DNA of 64,000 nt from an uncultured Hyphomicrobiales bacterium (GCA_903847605.1 CAINED010000056.1:1-64000), one strand, 5' to 3'. Positions 19,671 through 29,425 are shown, counted from the stretch's first letter. Made by a program: numbers and translations. Notes: generated from the letters alone by a model not told the origin.

Positions 19671-20069
19671 ATGGCGCGTGTGACCGTTGAAGACTGTATC
19701 GACAAGGTCGACAACCGCTTCGAACTCGTTCTGATCGCCAGCCATCGCGCGCGGGCCATCTCGTCGGGCTCCCAGATCACCATCGACCGCGACAACGACA
19801 AGAATCCCGTCGTCGCGCTGCGGGAGATCGCCGATACGGCGTTGCGCCCGGACGATCTGCGTGAAGATCTCATCCACTCGCTGCAGAAGCACGTCGAGGT
19901 CGACGAGCCCGAGCAGGAGACGGCTCCCGCGCTGGCATCGGCCGGCGGCCTTGCGCCGTCGACCGACGATTCCGGCGACGTGCAGTTCGATCGCATGACC
20001 GAGGAAGACCTCTTGCGCGGTCTCGAGGGGCTCGTGCCGCCAGCCGAGACGGACGACGACGCCGAATAA
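19671..20069 (+). CDS. rpoZ: RNA polymerase omega subunit
   Basis: A 132-residue omega subunit. [33 protein letters not shown] is the conserved N-terminal part that clamps the beta-prime C-terminus; the acidic C-terminal extension is usual in alphaproteobacteria. A strong AGGAGG lies 7 bases before the ATG. It is followed by a terminator and then rel, the standard order in this group. Confidence 0.96.
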   Translation: MARVTVEDCIDKVDNRFELVLIASHRARAISSGSQITIDRDNDKNPVVALREIADTALRPDDLREDLIHSLQKHVEVDEPEQETAPALASAGGLAPSTDDSGDVQFDRMTEEDLLRGLEGLVPPAETDDDAE

Positions 20070-20096
20070 CCGGCGACTCCTTGCAATTCAGTCCAG

Positions 20097-20123
20097 AGCC
20101 CCGGCCAACCCCGGGGCTTTTTT
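20097..20123 (+). terminator. Rho-independent terminator after rpoZ
   Basis: AGCCCCGG (20097-20104) pairs perfectly with CCGGGGCT (20111-20118) across a CCAACC loop and is followed by six T residues. It lies 28 bases after the rpoZ stop. Confidence 0.88.
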
Positions 20124-20237
20124 CATGGCGTAGTCCGTTCCGCGTAAAGCCCGTTGATTTATCTTGTTTTGCGGGCATCGCAGCGCGATATTGAGTCCTG
20201 ATCGATTTCCCAAGACCCTGAAGGAGTGCGGCCTGCA

Positions 20238-22442
20238 ATGATGCGGCAATACGAACTCGTTGATCGCGTGCGGCGCTACAACCCGCACGTCAACGAGGAA
20301 TTGCTGAACAAGGCCTATGTCTACGCCATGCGTGCCCACGGCACCCAGAAGCGCGCCTCCGGCGATCCCTATTTCACCCACCCGCTGGAAGTCGCCGCGA
20401 TCCTCACCGATCTGCGCCTCGACGACGCCACCATCGTGGCGGCGGTCCTGCACGACACGATCGAGGATACGTCGGCCACCCGCGAGGACATCGAGAGGCT
20501 CTTTGGCAGCGAAATCGCCAATCTCGTCGATGGCCTCACCAAGATTGCCAAGCTTGATCTCGTCTCCAAGCGGGCCGAGCAGGCGGAAAACTTCCGCAAG
20601 CTGCTGCTGGCCGTCGTCGACGACGTGCGCGTGCTTCTGGTGAAGCTCGCCGACCGCCTGCACAACATGCGCACGCTGCAGTTCGTCTCACCGGAAAAGA
20701 GCGGCCGGATAGCGCAGGAAACGCTCGACATCTACGCGCCGCTGGCCGGCCGGATGGGCATGCAGGGGCTGCGGGAAGAACTGGAAGATCTGTCCTTTCG
20801 GACCTTGATGCCAGAGGCGCACGCGATGATCGTGACGCGCCTCGGGGACCTGCGGCGCCGCAGCGGCGAAAACATCAACCGCATCGTTACGGAGCTTTCG
20901 CAGGAACTTTCGGCGCGCGGCATCGACGCGGAGGTAACCCGCCGCGAAAAGGCTCCCTATTCGATCTGGCGCAAGATGGAGCGCAAATCGATCGCTTTCG
21001 AACAGCTGTCGGACATTTATGGATTCCGCATCGTCGTGAAAACCATTGATGAATGCTACCGCGCCATCGGCGTCGTCCATACCAAGTGGCCGACGGTACC
21101 AGGCCGTTTCAAGGACTATATCTCGACGCCCAAGCAGAATGACTACCGCTCCATCCACACCACGGTCATCGGCCCGGGACGGCAGCGCGTGGAACTGCAG
21201 GTTCGCACCGGCGACATGGATGAAGTCGCCGATTTCGGCATCGCGGCGCATGCGCTCTACAAGGACGGCAAGGCCGGCGATCTCGACGCGCTGACGCGCG
21301 AAAGCCGCTCCTACAAGTGGTTGCGCCACACCATCGAACTCCTGTCGGAAGGCGACAGCCCCGAGGAATTTCTCGAGCACACGCGGCTCGAGATGTTCCA
21401 CGATCAGGTTTTCTGCTTCACGCCGAAGGGACGCCTCATCGCCTTGCCGCGCGGCGCAACGCCGATTGATTTCGCCTATGCCGTCCACACCGATGTCGGC
21501 AACACCGCCGTCGGCGCGAAGGTCAACGGCCGCATCGCGCCGCTTCTCTCCGAATTGCAGAACGGCGACGAGGTGGAGGTCGTCGTCGCAGCCGGACAGG
21601 TGCCGCCGCCGGCCTGGGAGTCTCTGGTCGTCACGGGCAAGGCGCGCGCCGCCATCCGGCGCGCCTCGCGCGACGCCATTCGAACGCAATATGCCGAACT
21701 CGGCCGGCAGATCGTCACCCGCGCCTTCGTGCGCGCCGGCAAAACCTATGAGGACGACAAGATCAGGGCCGTGCTGTCACGCCTGGCGCGTACGTCCGTC
21801 GAGGATGTGCTGGCCGCCGTTGGCCGCGGCGAAATGTTTTCCGGCGATGTCGTGAAAGCCGTGCATCCGGAATTCGTGCCGGTGCGGTCCGCGGGGGCCG
21901 TGGCGGAGAAGGGCGAGAAGGGCTGGTTCGGCTTGAAAAAGGCGGCGAGCCTGGTCTTCAAGATTCCCTCCGCCAAGGAGGACGCGTCGGACGCCATTCC
22001 CATCCGCGGCCTCGGCAGCGACCTGCCTGTGCGCTTTGCGCCGATCGGCGGCGCCGTTCCCGGCGACCGTATCGTCGGAATTCTGACGCCCGGCGAAGGC
22101 ATCACCATTTACCCGATCCAGTCGCCGGCGCTGATGACATTCGACGATCATCCCGAGCGCTGGCTCGACGTGCGCTGGGACATCGACGAGCACGATACGC
22201 GGCAATATCCCGCCCGCATCCAGGTCTCCGCCATCAACGAGCCGGGCACGCTCGGCCTCATAGCAACGGTGATCGGAGAAAGCGGCTCCAATATCGACCA
22301 TGTCGAATTCATCACGCGGTCCAGCGACGTGCGCGACGTCGTGCTCGACATTGAGGTGCGAGACCTGAAACATCTCAGCTCGATCATCTCGCAATTGAAA
22401 TCGAAATCGGTCGTGTCGAAAGTCGAGCGTATCAACGGGTGA
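20238..22442 (+). CDS. rel: Bifunctional (p)ppGpp synthetase/hydrolase (Rel/SpoT homologue)
   Basis: A 734-residue long RSH enzyme controlling the stringent response. The N-terminal HD hydrolase domain carries HDTIEDT (metal-binding HD motif, residues about 75-81). The synthetase domain contains FRIVVKTIDECY and PKQNDYRSIHTTVIGP. A TGS domain (FCFTPKGRLIALPRGATPIDFAYAVH) and a C-terminal ACT domain (TLGLIATVIGESGSNIDHVEF) follow. Both catalytic motifs look intact, as in the single bifunctional Rel of alphaproteobacteria. ATG at 20238 is taken because AAGGAG lies too close to the upstream GTG at 20226. Confidence 0.95.
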   Translation: MMRQYELVDRVRRYNPHVNEELLNKAYVYAMRAHGTQKRASGDPYFTHPLEVAAILTDLRLDDATIVAAVLHDTIEDTSATREDIERLFGSEIANLVDGLTKIAKLDLVSKRAEQAENFRKLLLAVVDDVRVLLVKLADRLHNMRTLQFVSPEKSGRIAQETLDIYAPLAGRMGMQGLREELEDLSFRTLMPEAHAMIVTRLGDLRRRSGENINRIVTELSQELSARGIDAEVTRREKAPYSIWRKMERKSIAFEQLSDIYGFRIVVKTIDECYRAIGVVHTKWPTVPGRFKDYISTPKQNDYRSIHTTVIGPGRQRVELQVRTGDMDEVADFGIAAHALYKDGKAGDLDALTRESRSYKWLRHTIELLSEGDSPEEFLEHTRLEMFHDQVFCFTPKGRLIALPRGATPIDFAYAVHTDVGNTAVGAKVNGRIAPLLSELQNGDEVEVVVAAGQVPPPAWESLVVTGKARAAIRRASRDAIRTQYAELGRQIVTRAFVRAGKTYEDDKIRAVLSRLARTSVEDVLAAVGRGEMFSGDVVKAVHPEFVPVRSAGAVAEKGEKGWFGLKKAASLVFKIPSAKEDASDAIPIRGLGSDLPVRFAPIGGAVPGDRIVGILTPGEGITIYPIQSPALMTFDDHPERWLDVRWDIDEHDTRQYPARIQVSAINEPGTLGLIATVIGESGSNIDHVEFITRSSDVRDVVLDIEVRDLKHLSSIISQLKSKSVVSKVERING

Positions 22443-22472
22443 TGCTGTGAATGGGTCTCGCTGTGTAGGGAG

Positions 22473-23888
22473 ATGTTGGTGAGTTTCCTCAACGCTATCC
22501 TCTTCCATGCCAGAGCGACTCCGAACAGTGCGGCCATGGTCTTGTCTGACCGCATCGTGACTTACGGCATGTTGTTGCAAGCTGTGGATGGGATGGCCTA
22601 TCGGCTGTCTCGACAGGGCCTGAAGCCGCGCGACGTTGTTGCCGTTCATATCGAAAATCCCGTACGTCACCTTGTGGCTCTGTTCGCGCTTTACCGCGCC
22701 GGACTGATTGCGGCGCCCGGCGCTCCGCTTTCCAACCAGTCGGCAGAAAACCCGCCGGTAGCAGCTCTTCTTTGCGAAACGATATTTCCAACCGGCGCAA
22801 TACGCGCCATCGTTGCGGGCGACGACTGGTACGCGCCTGCAAGCACTGCATTGCCGGAGGAGCAACACTTCGGTTCCGACGATATCTTTCGTTACTCGTA
22901 TTCCTCCGGCGCGACGGGCAAGCCCAAGGCTGTTGGCATGACGCTTCGCATCAGCGAAGATCGCAGCATTCAGCGCATGTCCATGACTGCAGGACTTACC
23001 GCTTGCGATCGGGTCCTTTGTCTTCCCGGAGTCGCCGGTAATTGGGGCTTTCGCCTTGCGTTGCAGGTTCTGAGCGCTGGCGGACTTGCGGGATTTGCGT
23101 CGTCGGCCGTCGAAGCCGTACAGATGATTGAACTTTATGGCATGCGCTATGCTGCAGCTTCAACTCATCAATTGCGCGAGATGATCGCCGCGATAGATCG
23201 TGCGCCACGGACGCTGGAAACCCTTCGTCTCATCGAAACCGGAGGTAGTCTCGTCGGGAGTAGCCTGCTGGCGGACGCGGAAGCAGCCTTTTCGTGCCGC
23301 ATCCTTTCAAACTACAGCGCGACGGAATCCGGCGTGATCGCTTATGGATTGCGGCAGATGTTGCACAAGACCGAGAATGCCGTGGGTCATGTCGCGCCCT
23401 GGGCGCGTGTTCGCATCATTGGGGACTCCGGAGAAGGTCTTGGTCCGGGTACGGAAGGCACGATCCTCGTTCGCACGTCGAGTATCGCTTCAGGCGCAGG
23501 CGAGGACGATCAGTGGTTTGCGACAGGCGACCGCGGCGCCTTGACCGCAGAAGGACTGCTGACGGTCACCGGACGGGCCAATCAGGTGATCAATGCAGGA
23601 GGCGTAAAGTTTGCGCCGGAATTGGCGGAAGATGCGCTAATGGCGCGTGGCGATCTCATTGACTCCGCTGTCGTGCAGATGCCCGATAGCGGCGAGGTGT
23701 GGCTGGCCCTTAAACCGAAAGACCGGGTCAACCCCTTGGCGATTCTGGAATGGTCGGCAAAGCGAGGTTGGCCGCTGGACAGGATCGCGGAAGTCGATTC
23801 CATCCCGAGAAGCGCGACGGGGAAAATCCTTCGCGCCGAACTCGTTGGGCTAATTAGCCAACGATTTCCAGCCGTTCAGAAGCGGTAG
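22473..23888 (+). CDS. AMP-dependent acyl/aryl-CoA ligase (ANL superfamily)
   Basis: A 471-residue adenylate-forming enzyme. The phosphate-binding loop is YSSGATGKPKAVGMT (residues about 145-159), the A5 motif is YSATESGVIAYG, the A7 motif TGDRGALTAEGLLTVTGR and the A10 lysine motif PRSATGKILRAEL. The protein is at the short end for the family (500-600). The first ATG touches a GGGAG; a GTG at 22479 has better spacing and may be the true start. It separates rel from pdxJ, which are usually close, so it is an insertion in the core order. The substrate is unknown. Confidence 0.85.
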   Translation: MLVSFLNAILFHARATPNSAAMVLSDRIVTYGMLLQAVDGMAYRLSRQGLKPRDVVAVHIENPVRHLVALFALYRAGLIAAPGAPLSNQSAENPPVAALLCETIFPTGAIRAIVAGDDWYAPASTALPEEQHFGSDDIFRYSYSSGATGKPKAVGMTLRISEDRSIQRMSMTAGLTACDRVLCLPGVAGNWGFRLALQVLSAGGLAGFASSAVEAVQMIELYGMRYAAASTHQLREMIAAIDRAPRTLETLRLIETGGSLVGSSLLADAEAAFSCRILSNYSATESGVIAYGLRQMLHKTENAVGHVAPWARVRIIGDSGEGLGPGTEGTILVRTSSIASGAGEDDQWFATGDRGALTAEGLLTVTGRANQVINAGGVKFAPELAEDALMARGDLIDSAVVQMPDSGEVWLALKPKDRVNPLAILEWSAKRGWPLDRIAEVDSIPRSATGKILRAELVGLISQRFPAVQKR

Positions 23889-24577
23889 TTGAAGCCCGTC
23901 CGCACGATGGCGGCGCTGTCCCTGAAGCCGAATTGATAGGTGCCGAGATTGGTGGTGGGAAAACGGGCCGTCCGGTTTTCAAGGCCGACGTAAAGCCCTT
24001 CCAGTTTTACCGACCAGTTCTGGTTGAGGGCATATTCGATGCCGGCGCCCGCGACCCACCCGAAACGCCAGCCAGATTGGCGGAAGTCGAATGTTGTGAA
24101 GCCCGTGGCGAAGTGGCGCGTGCCTACATTGGCTGTCGCGATACCGCCGGTGACGTAAATCAGCGCACGATCAAGCGGGACGCCGATGCGCAGGCGGGCC
24201 GTCGCGATCCCATCGAGATTGGACGAATAGGTCCCCACCGCGGGGAACACGAAGGCGTCGAACTGCGACCGCTTCGATGCGGACACCAGACCGGCATCCA
24301 GTTCTACGCCCGTGATGAGGGACCCGAATTGCCAATTATAGCCGGCATTGACGCCGCCATAAAAGCCGCCGACCGTTTGACTGAAGCGCGTCGGTCCGAA
24401 GGCGAACGGGGCTGCCCGGACATCATTGTCATTCCAGGCGAAACCGACATTTGCGCCGACGTATAAGCCGGTCCAGGTAAAAACCGGCGCGGGCTGGGCG
24501 GTTGCGAGGCCGGGAAGGAGCGCGCCGGCAGCGGCCGTCAGAGCCCAAAATCCGCCGATGGATTTCGCATGTGTCAT
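23876..24577 (-). CDS. Outer-membrane beta-barrel protein (Omp25/OmpA-like porin family)
   Basis: A 233-residue protein with signal peptide MTHAKSIGGFWALTAAAGALLPGLATA, followed by FTWTGLYVGANVGFAWND, the standard opening of rhizobial immunogenic outer-membrane proteins. Alternating strands and a C-terminal phenylalanine (VRTGFNYRF) indicate an eight-stranded barrel inserted by the BAM complex. AAGGA precedes the ATG. The 3' end overlaps the convergent ligase gene by 13 bases. Confidence 0.85.
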   Translation of the reverse strand: MTHAKSIGGFWALTAAAGALLPGLATAQPAPVFTWTGLYVGANVGFAWNDNDVRAAPFAFGPTRFSQTVGGFYGGVNAGYNWQFGSLITGVELDAGLVSASKRSQFDAFVFPAVGTYSSNLDGIATARLRIGVPLDRALIYVTGGIATANVGTRHFATGFTTFDFRQSGWRFGWVAGAGIEYALNQNWSVKLEGLYVGLENRTARFPTTNLGTYQFGFRDSAAIVRTGFNYRF

Positions 24578-24888
24578 AGAAAATCCTTCTGAGCCCACCG
24601 GACTCAATTCTTGACTGTCACCCCAAGCGTAACTGGTAGCAGCTTGGACGAGCAATAGTTCAGCTCGAAAATTGCCCAATCCGGCCAGATTTTGGCCTAT
24701 TTTTCTGAAGAAAGTTGCGCTGTTGCAACAAATTACGGGTCCTAAATCAACATTTCGGCGCATCCGGCCGCCCAAGCGAAGCGCTAGAAGAAGACCGTTC
24801 GAAAATGCTATGGCGCGGTCCAGAATTGGGTGCCAAGGAGTTGTAAGATTAGATTCCCCGACACAGTGACGGCTCATACAAAATACAA
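24578..24888. other. Divergent intergenic region (311 bases)
   Basis: No gene is seen between the outer-membrane protein gene and the ABC exporter gene, which diverge from here. The region is A+T-richer than its surroundings and must hold both promoters; no -35/-10 pair was convincing enough to name. Confidence 0.5.
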
Positions 24889-26667
24889 ATGAAAAACGCC
24901 AAATACACGCGCGTGCTGCGCTTCTGCTGGCACTACTGGACGCTCTGGCCGACGCTCTTCTTTGGCGTCCTGCTGGCGCGGCTACTGTCGACGCTCATCG
25001 ACGTCGCCGTGCCCTGGGCTTCCGGCGCGCTTATCGACGCCGTCGCCGCCGGCGCGCGCGACAATCCGGGACCGGCCATACGCGCGGCCGCGATCTTCAT
25101 CGGAATCGGCGCAGTCTTCGCTTTGGCGCGCAATTTCGTCGCCTTTCTCGTCAATCGCCTGAGCGCCCGCTCGATCACGGCCATCGGCCGAGAGGCTTTC
25201 GCCAAGGTGCAGCGATTTTCCGCCGATTGGCACGCGAATTCCTTCGCCGGCGCTACGGTCCGCAAGATCACGCGCGGCATGACGGCCTACGACACGTTTA
25301 CCGACACGGTTCTTTTCGGCCTTTTGCCGTCGTTCATCGTCGTGACCGGCGTGAGTGTCGCCTTCTGGTGGCGCTGGCCGGTGCTCGGCGCGATCGTTGG
25401 CGGCTCAATTGTTTTTTACGTGACCGTGGTGGTCCTGATATCCGTCTATTATGTGCGGCCGGCCAATGTCGCGGCGCGCGAATGGGATTCGCGCATGAGC
25501 GGCACGCTCGCCGATTCCGTGACAGCCAACGCCATCGTGAAGAGCTTCGCCTCGGAAGAGCGCGAGGACAAGCATTTCGCAGGCGTCGCGCACAACTGGG
25601 AATGGCGCGCCATCCGTTCCTGGGATCGCAGCGTCGTCAGCGGACTCGTGCAGTCCGTCATGCTGGTGGGGTTGCAGACGGCGATGCTCGGCACGGGCCT
25701 GATGTTGTGGAGCGAAGGCAAGGCAACTCCCGGCGACGTTGCAACGCTCATCGCAACGCAATTCCTGATCAACGGCTATCTGCGCGATATCGGGCAACAT
25801 GTCCGCACCGTGCAGCGCACAGTAAACGATATGGACGACGTGCTCGATTTTCGCGACGCCACCTTGCAGGTCGCGGATGCGGCGAATGCGAAGCCCATCG
25901 AAATCAGCCGTGGCGAAATCGTCTTCGACAAGGTGACCTTCCGTTACGAGGGACAGTCGCGCGCGCTCTACGAGGATTTCTCGCTGGTCATTCCGGCGGG
26001 ACAACGGGTCGGCCTCGTCGGGCCGTCCGGCGCCGGCAAGTCGACCTTCGTCAAGCTGATCCAGCGTCTCTACGACGTGCAGGGCGGCGCGATCAGGATC
26101 GACGGCCAGAACGTCGCGGAAGTGCAGCAGGCTTCGTTACGCGAGGCAGTGGGACTGGTGCCGCAGGAGCCAATCCTGTTCCACCGCACGCTCGCGGAAA
26201 ACATCGCCTATGGGCGGCCCGACGCAACGCTCGACGAAATCGAGGAAGCGGCGCGGCTCGCCCATGTCGATCTCTTCGTGAAGGATCTGCCCAAGGGCTA
26301 CGATACGCTCGTCGGCGAACGTGGCATCAAGCTATCGGGCGGCGAGCGCCAGCGAGTCGCCATCGCGCGCGCCATTCTGGCGGGCACGCCCATTCTCATT
26401 CTCGACGAGGCGACCTCCAGCCTCGATTCCGTGTCCGAACTTTACATCCGCCAGGCGATCGAGCGCCTGTCCGCAGGCCGCACGACCATCGTTATCGCGC
26501 ACAGGCTGTCGACGATCCAGCGGCTGGATCGCATTCTCGTCTTCGAGGAGGGTCGCATCGTCGAGGACGGCGTCCATGCCGATCTCATGCAGCGGCCGGA
26601 CGGCGTCTACAGGCGGTTGCTCGAAACGCAAATCAAGGCGGGCGAAATCGCCGAGGCCGCGGAGTAG
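24889..26667 (+). CDS. ABC exporter, fused membrane and ATPase domains (MsbA/Atm1-like)
   Basis: A 592-residue half-transporter acting as a homodimer. Residues 1-320 form a type IV ABC transmembrane domain with about six segments. The ATPase domain contains Walker A GPSGAGKST, signature LSGGERQRVAIARAIL, Walker B ILILDEATSSLD and the H-loop IAHRLST. The N-terminus (MKNAKYTRVLRFCWHYW) lacks a signal. The ribosome-binding site is poor. Lipid, peptide or drug export cannot be separated by sequence reading. Confidence 0.88.
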   Translation: MKNAKYTRVLRFCWHYWTLWPTLFFGVLLARLLSTLIDVAVPWASGALIDAVAAGARDNPGPAIRAAAIFIGIGAVFALARNFVAFLVNRLSARSITAIGREAFAKVQRFSADWHANSFAGATVRKITRGMTAYDTFTDTVLFGLLPSFIVVTGVSVAFWWRWPVLGAIVGGSIVFYVTVVVLISVYYVRPANVAAREWDSRMSGTLADSVTANAIVKSFASEEREDKHFAGVAHNWEWRAIRSWDRSVVSGLVQSVMLVGLQTAMLGTGLMLWSEGKATPGDVATLIATQFLINGYLRDIGQHVRTVQRTVNDMDDVLDFRDATLQVADAANAKPIEISRGEIVFDKVTFRYEGQSRALYEDFSLVIPAGQRVGLVGPSGAGKSTFVKLIQRLYDVQGGAIRIDGQNVAEVQQASLREAVGLVPQEPILFHRTLAENIAYGRPDATLDEIEEAARLAHVDLFVKDLPKGYDTLVGERGIKLSGGERQRVAIARAILAGTPILILDEATSSLDSVSELYIRQAIERLSAGRTTIVIAHRLSTIQRLDRILVFEEGRIVEDGVHADLMQRPDGVYRRLLETQIKAGEIAEAAE

Positions 26668-26712
26668 CGGGCCGCTCTTCGGGGCCGGGACGATTCGTGG
26701 TATTGATCGGGC

Positions 26713-27009
26713 ATGAAACGGGATCAGGCCATACGCGAACTCGTTAAGCGCGAGCACAAGCTGCGCGAAATGGGCGCGCGTGCGCTTTTTCTATTCGGCT
26801 CGACGGCGCGCGATGGCGCAAATGAAACCAGCGATCTCGACGTGTTCATCGACTACGACAAGGAAAGCCGCTTCAATGCTTTCGATCTTGTGGGAATAAA
26901 GCTTTTCCTGGAGGAAGAGCTGCGGGCGAATGTCGATCTCACGACGAGGAATGGGTTGCACCCGGCGTTACGCGACCGGATCATCAAGAGTTCCGTCAGA
27001 GTATTTTGA
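26713..27009 (+). CDS. mntA: MNT-domain nucleotidyltransferase, probable antitoxin (MntA)
   Basis: A 98-residue minimal nucleotidyltransferase. LFLFGSTARDGANETSDLDVFIDYD contains the GSx10DxD signature (Gly-Ser and two metal-binding Asp). In HEPN/MNT modules the MNT protein AMPylates and so silences the HEPN RNase. The TGA overlaps the next ATG (27006-27009). The module is inserted in the housekeeping backbone. Confidence 0.82.
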   Translation: MKRDQAIRELVKREHKLREMGARALFLFGSTARDGANETSDLDVFIDYDKESRFNAFDLVGIKLFLEEELRANVDLTTRNGLHPALRDRIIKSSVRVF

Positions 27010-27350
27010 TGTCTCGCGAAGTGCTTCATGTTCTGATCGACATTCTCGCCGCCATCGAATGGATCGAGAATTTCACGTCTGGACATGACGAAAGCTCGAT
27101 GATTGAGGACATGAAGTCCTACTTTGCGGTTCAGAGATGCCTTGAAATCATATCCGAAGCCAGCCGCGCCATACCTGCGGACCTGCAGGAACTTCGTCCC
27201 GAAATTCCCTGGGCGCGCATTCGGGCATTCGGAAACGTGATGCGTCATGAATACGACGGGATAGCGCCTGATCTCATTTGGGGTGTCGTCGTCGATGAAT
27301 TGCCCCGATTGAAACAAGCAATCGTTTACTTGCGAGAAAAGTGTCAATGA
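27006..27350 (+). CDS. hepT: HEPN-domain (HepT/DUF86) putative RNase toxin
   Basis: A 114-residue all-helical protein. The conserved segment is [15 protein letters not shown]. Many HepT toxins show RNxxxHxY; here the position of that Arg is a Gly and an Arg directly precedes the His (N-V-M-R-H-E-Y), the form seen in another branch of DUF86. Ribonuclease activity is therefore likely but not certain. The gene overlaps mntA by 4 bases at its start and pdxJ by 4 bases at its end (ATGA at 27347-27350). Confidence 0.78.
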   Translation: MMSREVLHVLIDILAAIEWIENFTSGHDESSMIEDMKSYFAVQRCLEIISEASRAIPADLQELRPEIPWARIRAFGNVMRHEYDGIAPDLIWGVVVDELPRLKQAIVYLREKCQ

Positions 27351-28099
27351 CAAATGCGATCCGCCTCGGCGTGAACATCGACCATGTCGCCACCGTCAGG
27401 AATGCGCGCGGCGGCAAACTGCCCGATCCAGTCAGGGCCGCGCAAATCGCCATCGACGCCGGCGCCGATGGCATCACCGCGCATTTGCGCGAAGATCGCC
27501 GCCATATCATGGACGACGACATCGTCCGGCTGCGCAAGACCATTTCGAAGCCGCTCAACCTCGAAATGGCGGCGACGATGCAGATGCTGGATGTCGCCTT
27601 GCGCACGAAGCCGCATGCGTCCTGTATCGTGCCGGAAAAGCGCACCGAGCGCACGACGGAGGGCGGGCTCGATGTCGTCGGCGGGCGCGAACACCTGATC
27701 CCCTTCGTCGACCAGTTGAAGCGCGCGGGCATTCGCGTCTCGCTCTTCATCGAACCCTCCATCGATGCGCTGGATGCATCGAAAGCGATCGGCGCCCCGG
27801 TGGTGGAACTGCATACGGGCGCGTGGTGTCACGCGCTTGCGGAGGGTCAGGCGGCAAAGGCCGACCATGAATTCGGCAGAATTCGTGTCGCCGCAGCCCA
27901 TGCCGCCGAAATCGGTCTGGAGTGCCATGCCGGTCACGGCCTCGATTTCGAGAGCGCGCGCAAGATTGCGGGCTTGCCGCAGATCGTCGAACTCAACATC
28001 GGACATTTCCTGATGGGAGAAGCGATCTTTTCGGGCCTTCCCGATGTCATCGCGAGAATGCGCAGGGCGATGGACGAAGGCCGGGGCGTTTTGGGATGA
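27347..28099 (+). CDS. pdxJ: Pyridoxine 5'-phosphate synthase
   Basis: A 250-residue TIM-barrel enzyme that condenses 1-deoxyxylulose 5-phosphate with 3-amino-2-oxopropyl phosphate to give PNP, the last step of DXP-dependent vitamin B6 synthesis. [18 protein letters not shown] at the N-terminus, HLREDRRHI, and [12 protein letters not shown] with [14 protein letters not shown] at the C-terminal phosphate-binding end are diagnostic. Translation starts inside the HepT stop codon, so expression may be coupled to the toxin gene. acpS follows after 7 bases. Confidence 0.95.
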   Translation: MTNAIRLGVNIDHVATVRNARGGKLPDPVRAAQIAIDAGADGITAHLREDRRHIMDDDIVRLRKTISKPLNLEMAATMQMLDVALRTKPHASCIVPEKRTERTTEGGLDVVGGREHLIPFVDQLKRAGIRVSLFIEPSIDALDASKAIGAPVVELHTGAWCHALAEGQAAKADHEFGRIRVAAAHAAEIGLECHAGHGLDFESARKIAGLPQIVELNIGHFLMGEAIFSGLPDVIARMRRAMDEGRGVLG

Positions 28100-28106
28100 T
28101 GCGCTC

Positions 28107-28517
28107 ATGATCATCGGCATAGGCTCGGATCTCTGCGACATCAGGCGGATCGAGGATTCGCTCGAACGCTTTGGCCAGCGTTTCGTCGACCGATGCTTCA
28201 CGCCTGTCGAACAGGTTAAGTCCGACAAGCGCGCCGCGCGCGCAGCCTCCTATGCCAAGCGTTTCGCAGCGAAGGAGGCCTGCGCCAAGGCGCTGGGCAC
28301 CGGCATCCGCAAGGGCGTTTACTGGAAGGACATGGGAGTCGTGAATCTCGCCTCGGGTCAGCCGACCATGTCGCTGACGGGTGGCGCGGCGGAACGTCTC
28401 GCGGCCATCACGCCCTCAGGCCATCGCGCCGTCCTGCATCTTTCCATCACCGACGATTATCCGCTTGCGCAGGCTTTCGTCGTGATCGAAGCTGTGCCGT
28501 TACGCACCGCGGATTAG
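28107..28517 (+). CDS. acpS: Holo-[acyl-carrier-protein] synthase
   Basis: A 136-residue phosphopantetheinyl transferase that activates ACP from Co[17 protein letters not shown] holds the metal-binding Asp, and [16 protein letters not shown] holds the Glu and Lys of the second motif. The ATG at 28107 is chosen because the conserved N-terminus begins there. It is 7 bases after pdxJ and followed by lepB genes, the usual alphaproteobacterial order. Confidence 0.95.
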   Translation: MIIGIGSDLCDIRRIEDSLERFGQRFVDRCFTPVEQVKSDKRAARAASYAKRFAAKEACAKALGTGIRKGVYWKDMGVVNLASGQPTMSLTGGAAERLAAITPSGHRAVLHLSITDDYPLAQAFVVIEAVPLRTAD

Positions 28518-28572
28518 CAAGCGCATTGCCATCCTTGCGCACACGGGCGTGTCGTCCCGGAGGATGCATCAC

Positions 28573-29280
28573 ATGGCCAATGCGACAACCACGAGTGCGG
28601 GCAAGGAGCGCCGCTCGCTCCTTCTGGCGGGAACGCTCGGCTTCATCCTGTTTCTGGGATTGCTCGCGGTCGTCCCGCAAATCGGGCTGATGTTTCGCAT
28701 TCATACGGTGCCCGCAGGTTCGATGCTGCCGACCTACAAGACCAAAAGTTACATCGTTACGAACCTCGCCGCTTACGGCTATTCCCGTTACTCCTTCGAC
28801 TGGGTGCGATTGCCGATCTCCGGCCGCATCCTCGCCGGCGCGCCCGCCCGCGGCGATGTCGTGACTTTCCGAATTGGCGATGGGCGCGACGAAATCATCT
28901 ATTTCAAGCGCGTCGTCGGACTGCCGGGCGACAAGATACAGCTTGTGAAAGGCCGGCTGCATATCAACGGCGTCGCCGTCGACCGTGAGCCCCGGTCGGA
29001 CATCATGATCGACGATTTCGGGCGCAAGAAGACGGCTGTGCGCTGGCAGGAGACACTGCCTGGCGGCGCTGCCTATGACATCGTCGAGATGGAGGGCGAC
29101 AGAGGTCCCTTCGACAACACCAGGGTTTTCGAGGTGCCGGCGGGACATATCTTTGTCATGGGCGACAACCGCGACAATTCCGCGGATTCGCGTATTGAGC
29201 GGGCGCAGGGCGGTATCGGTTTTGTCCCCATCGAGCGCATTTCCGGCAAGGTCATCGGGACATTCGATCTGAACGACTAG
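28573..29280 (+). CDS. lepB: Signal peptidase I, first of two paralogues
   Basis: A 235-residue inner-membrane protease. One N-terminal membrane segment (LLLAGTLGFILFLGLLAVVPQIGLMF) precedes the Ser motif VPAGSMLPTY. The general-base Lys lies in YFKRVVGLPGDKIQLVKGRLHINGV, and box E is FVMGDNRDNSADSR. GGAGG lies 9 bases before the ATG at 28573. It differs from the second copy in having longer cytoplasmic residues before the anchor and GSML rather than GSLI at the catalytic serine, so the two may prefer different substrates. Confidence 0.9.
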   Translation: MANATTTSAGKERRSLLLAGTLGFILFLGLLAVVPQIGLMFRIHTVPAGSMLPTYKTKSYIVTNLAAYGYSRYSFDWVRLPISGRILAGAPARGDVVTFRIGDGRDEIIYFKRVVGLPGDKIQLVKGRLHINGVAVDREPRSDIMIDDFGRKKTAVRWQETLPGGAAYDIVEMEGDRGPFDNTRVFEVPAGHIFVMGDNRDNSADSRIERAQGGIGFVPIERISGKVIGTFDLND

Positions 29281-29425
29281 CCCACCCGGTTTTCACGCGG
29301 CTCCATGACTTGCGCGGCTTGGCGGGGCAGGGGGCAAAAGGTATAGGTGCGCCTGCGCCAGTCCCGCAGTGTAGAATCGGGGTCCGGCAATCTGAAGCGG
29401 CAGAATTTTACGGAAGGCGGAACGG

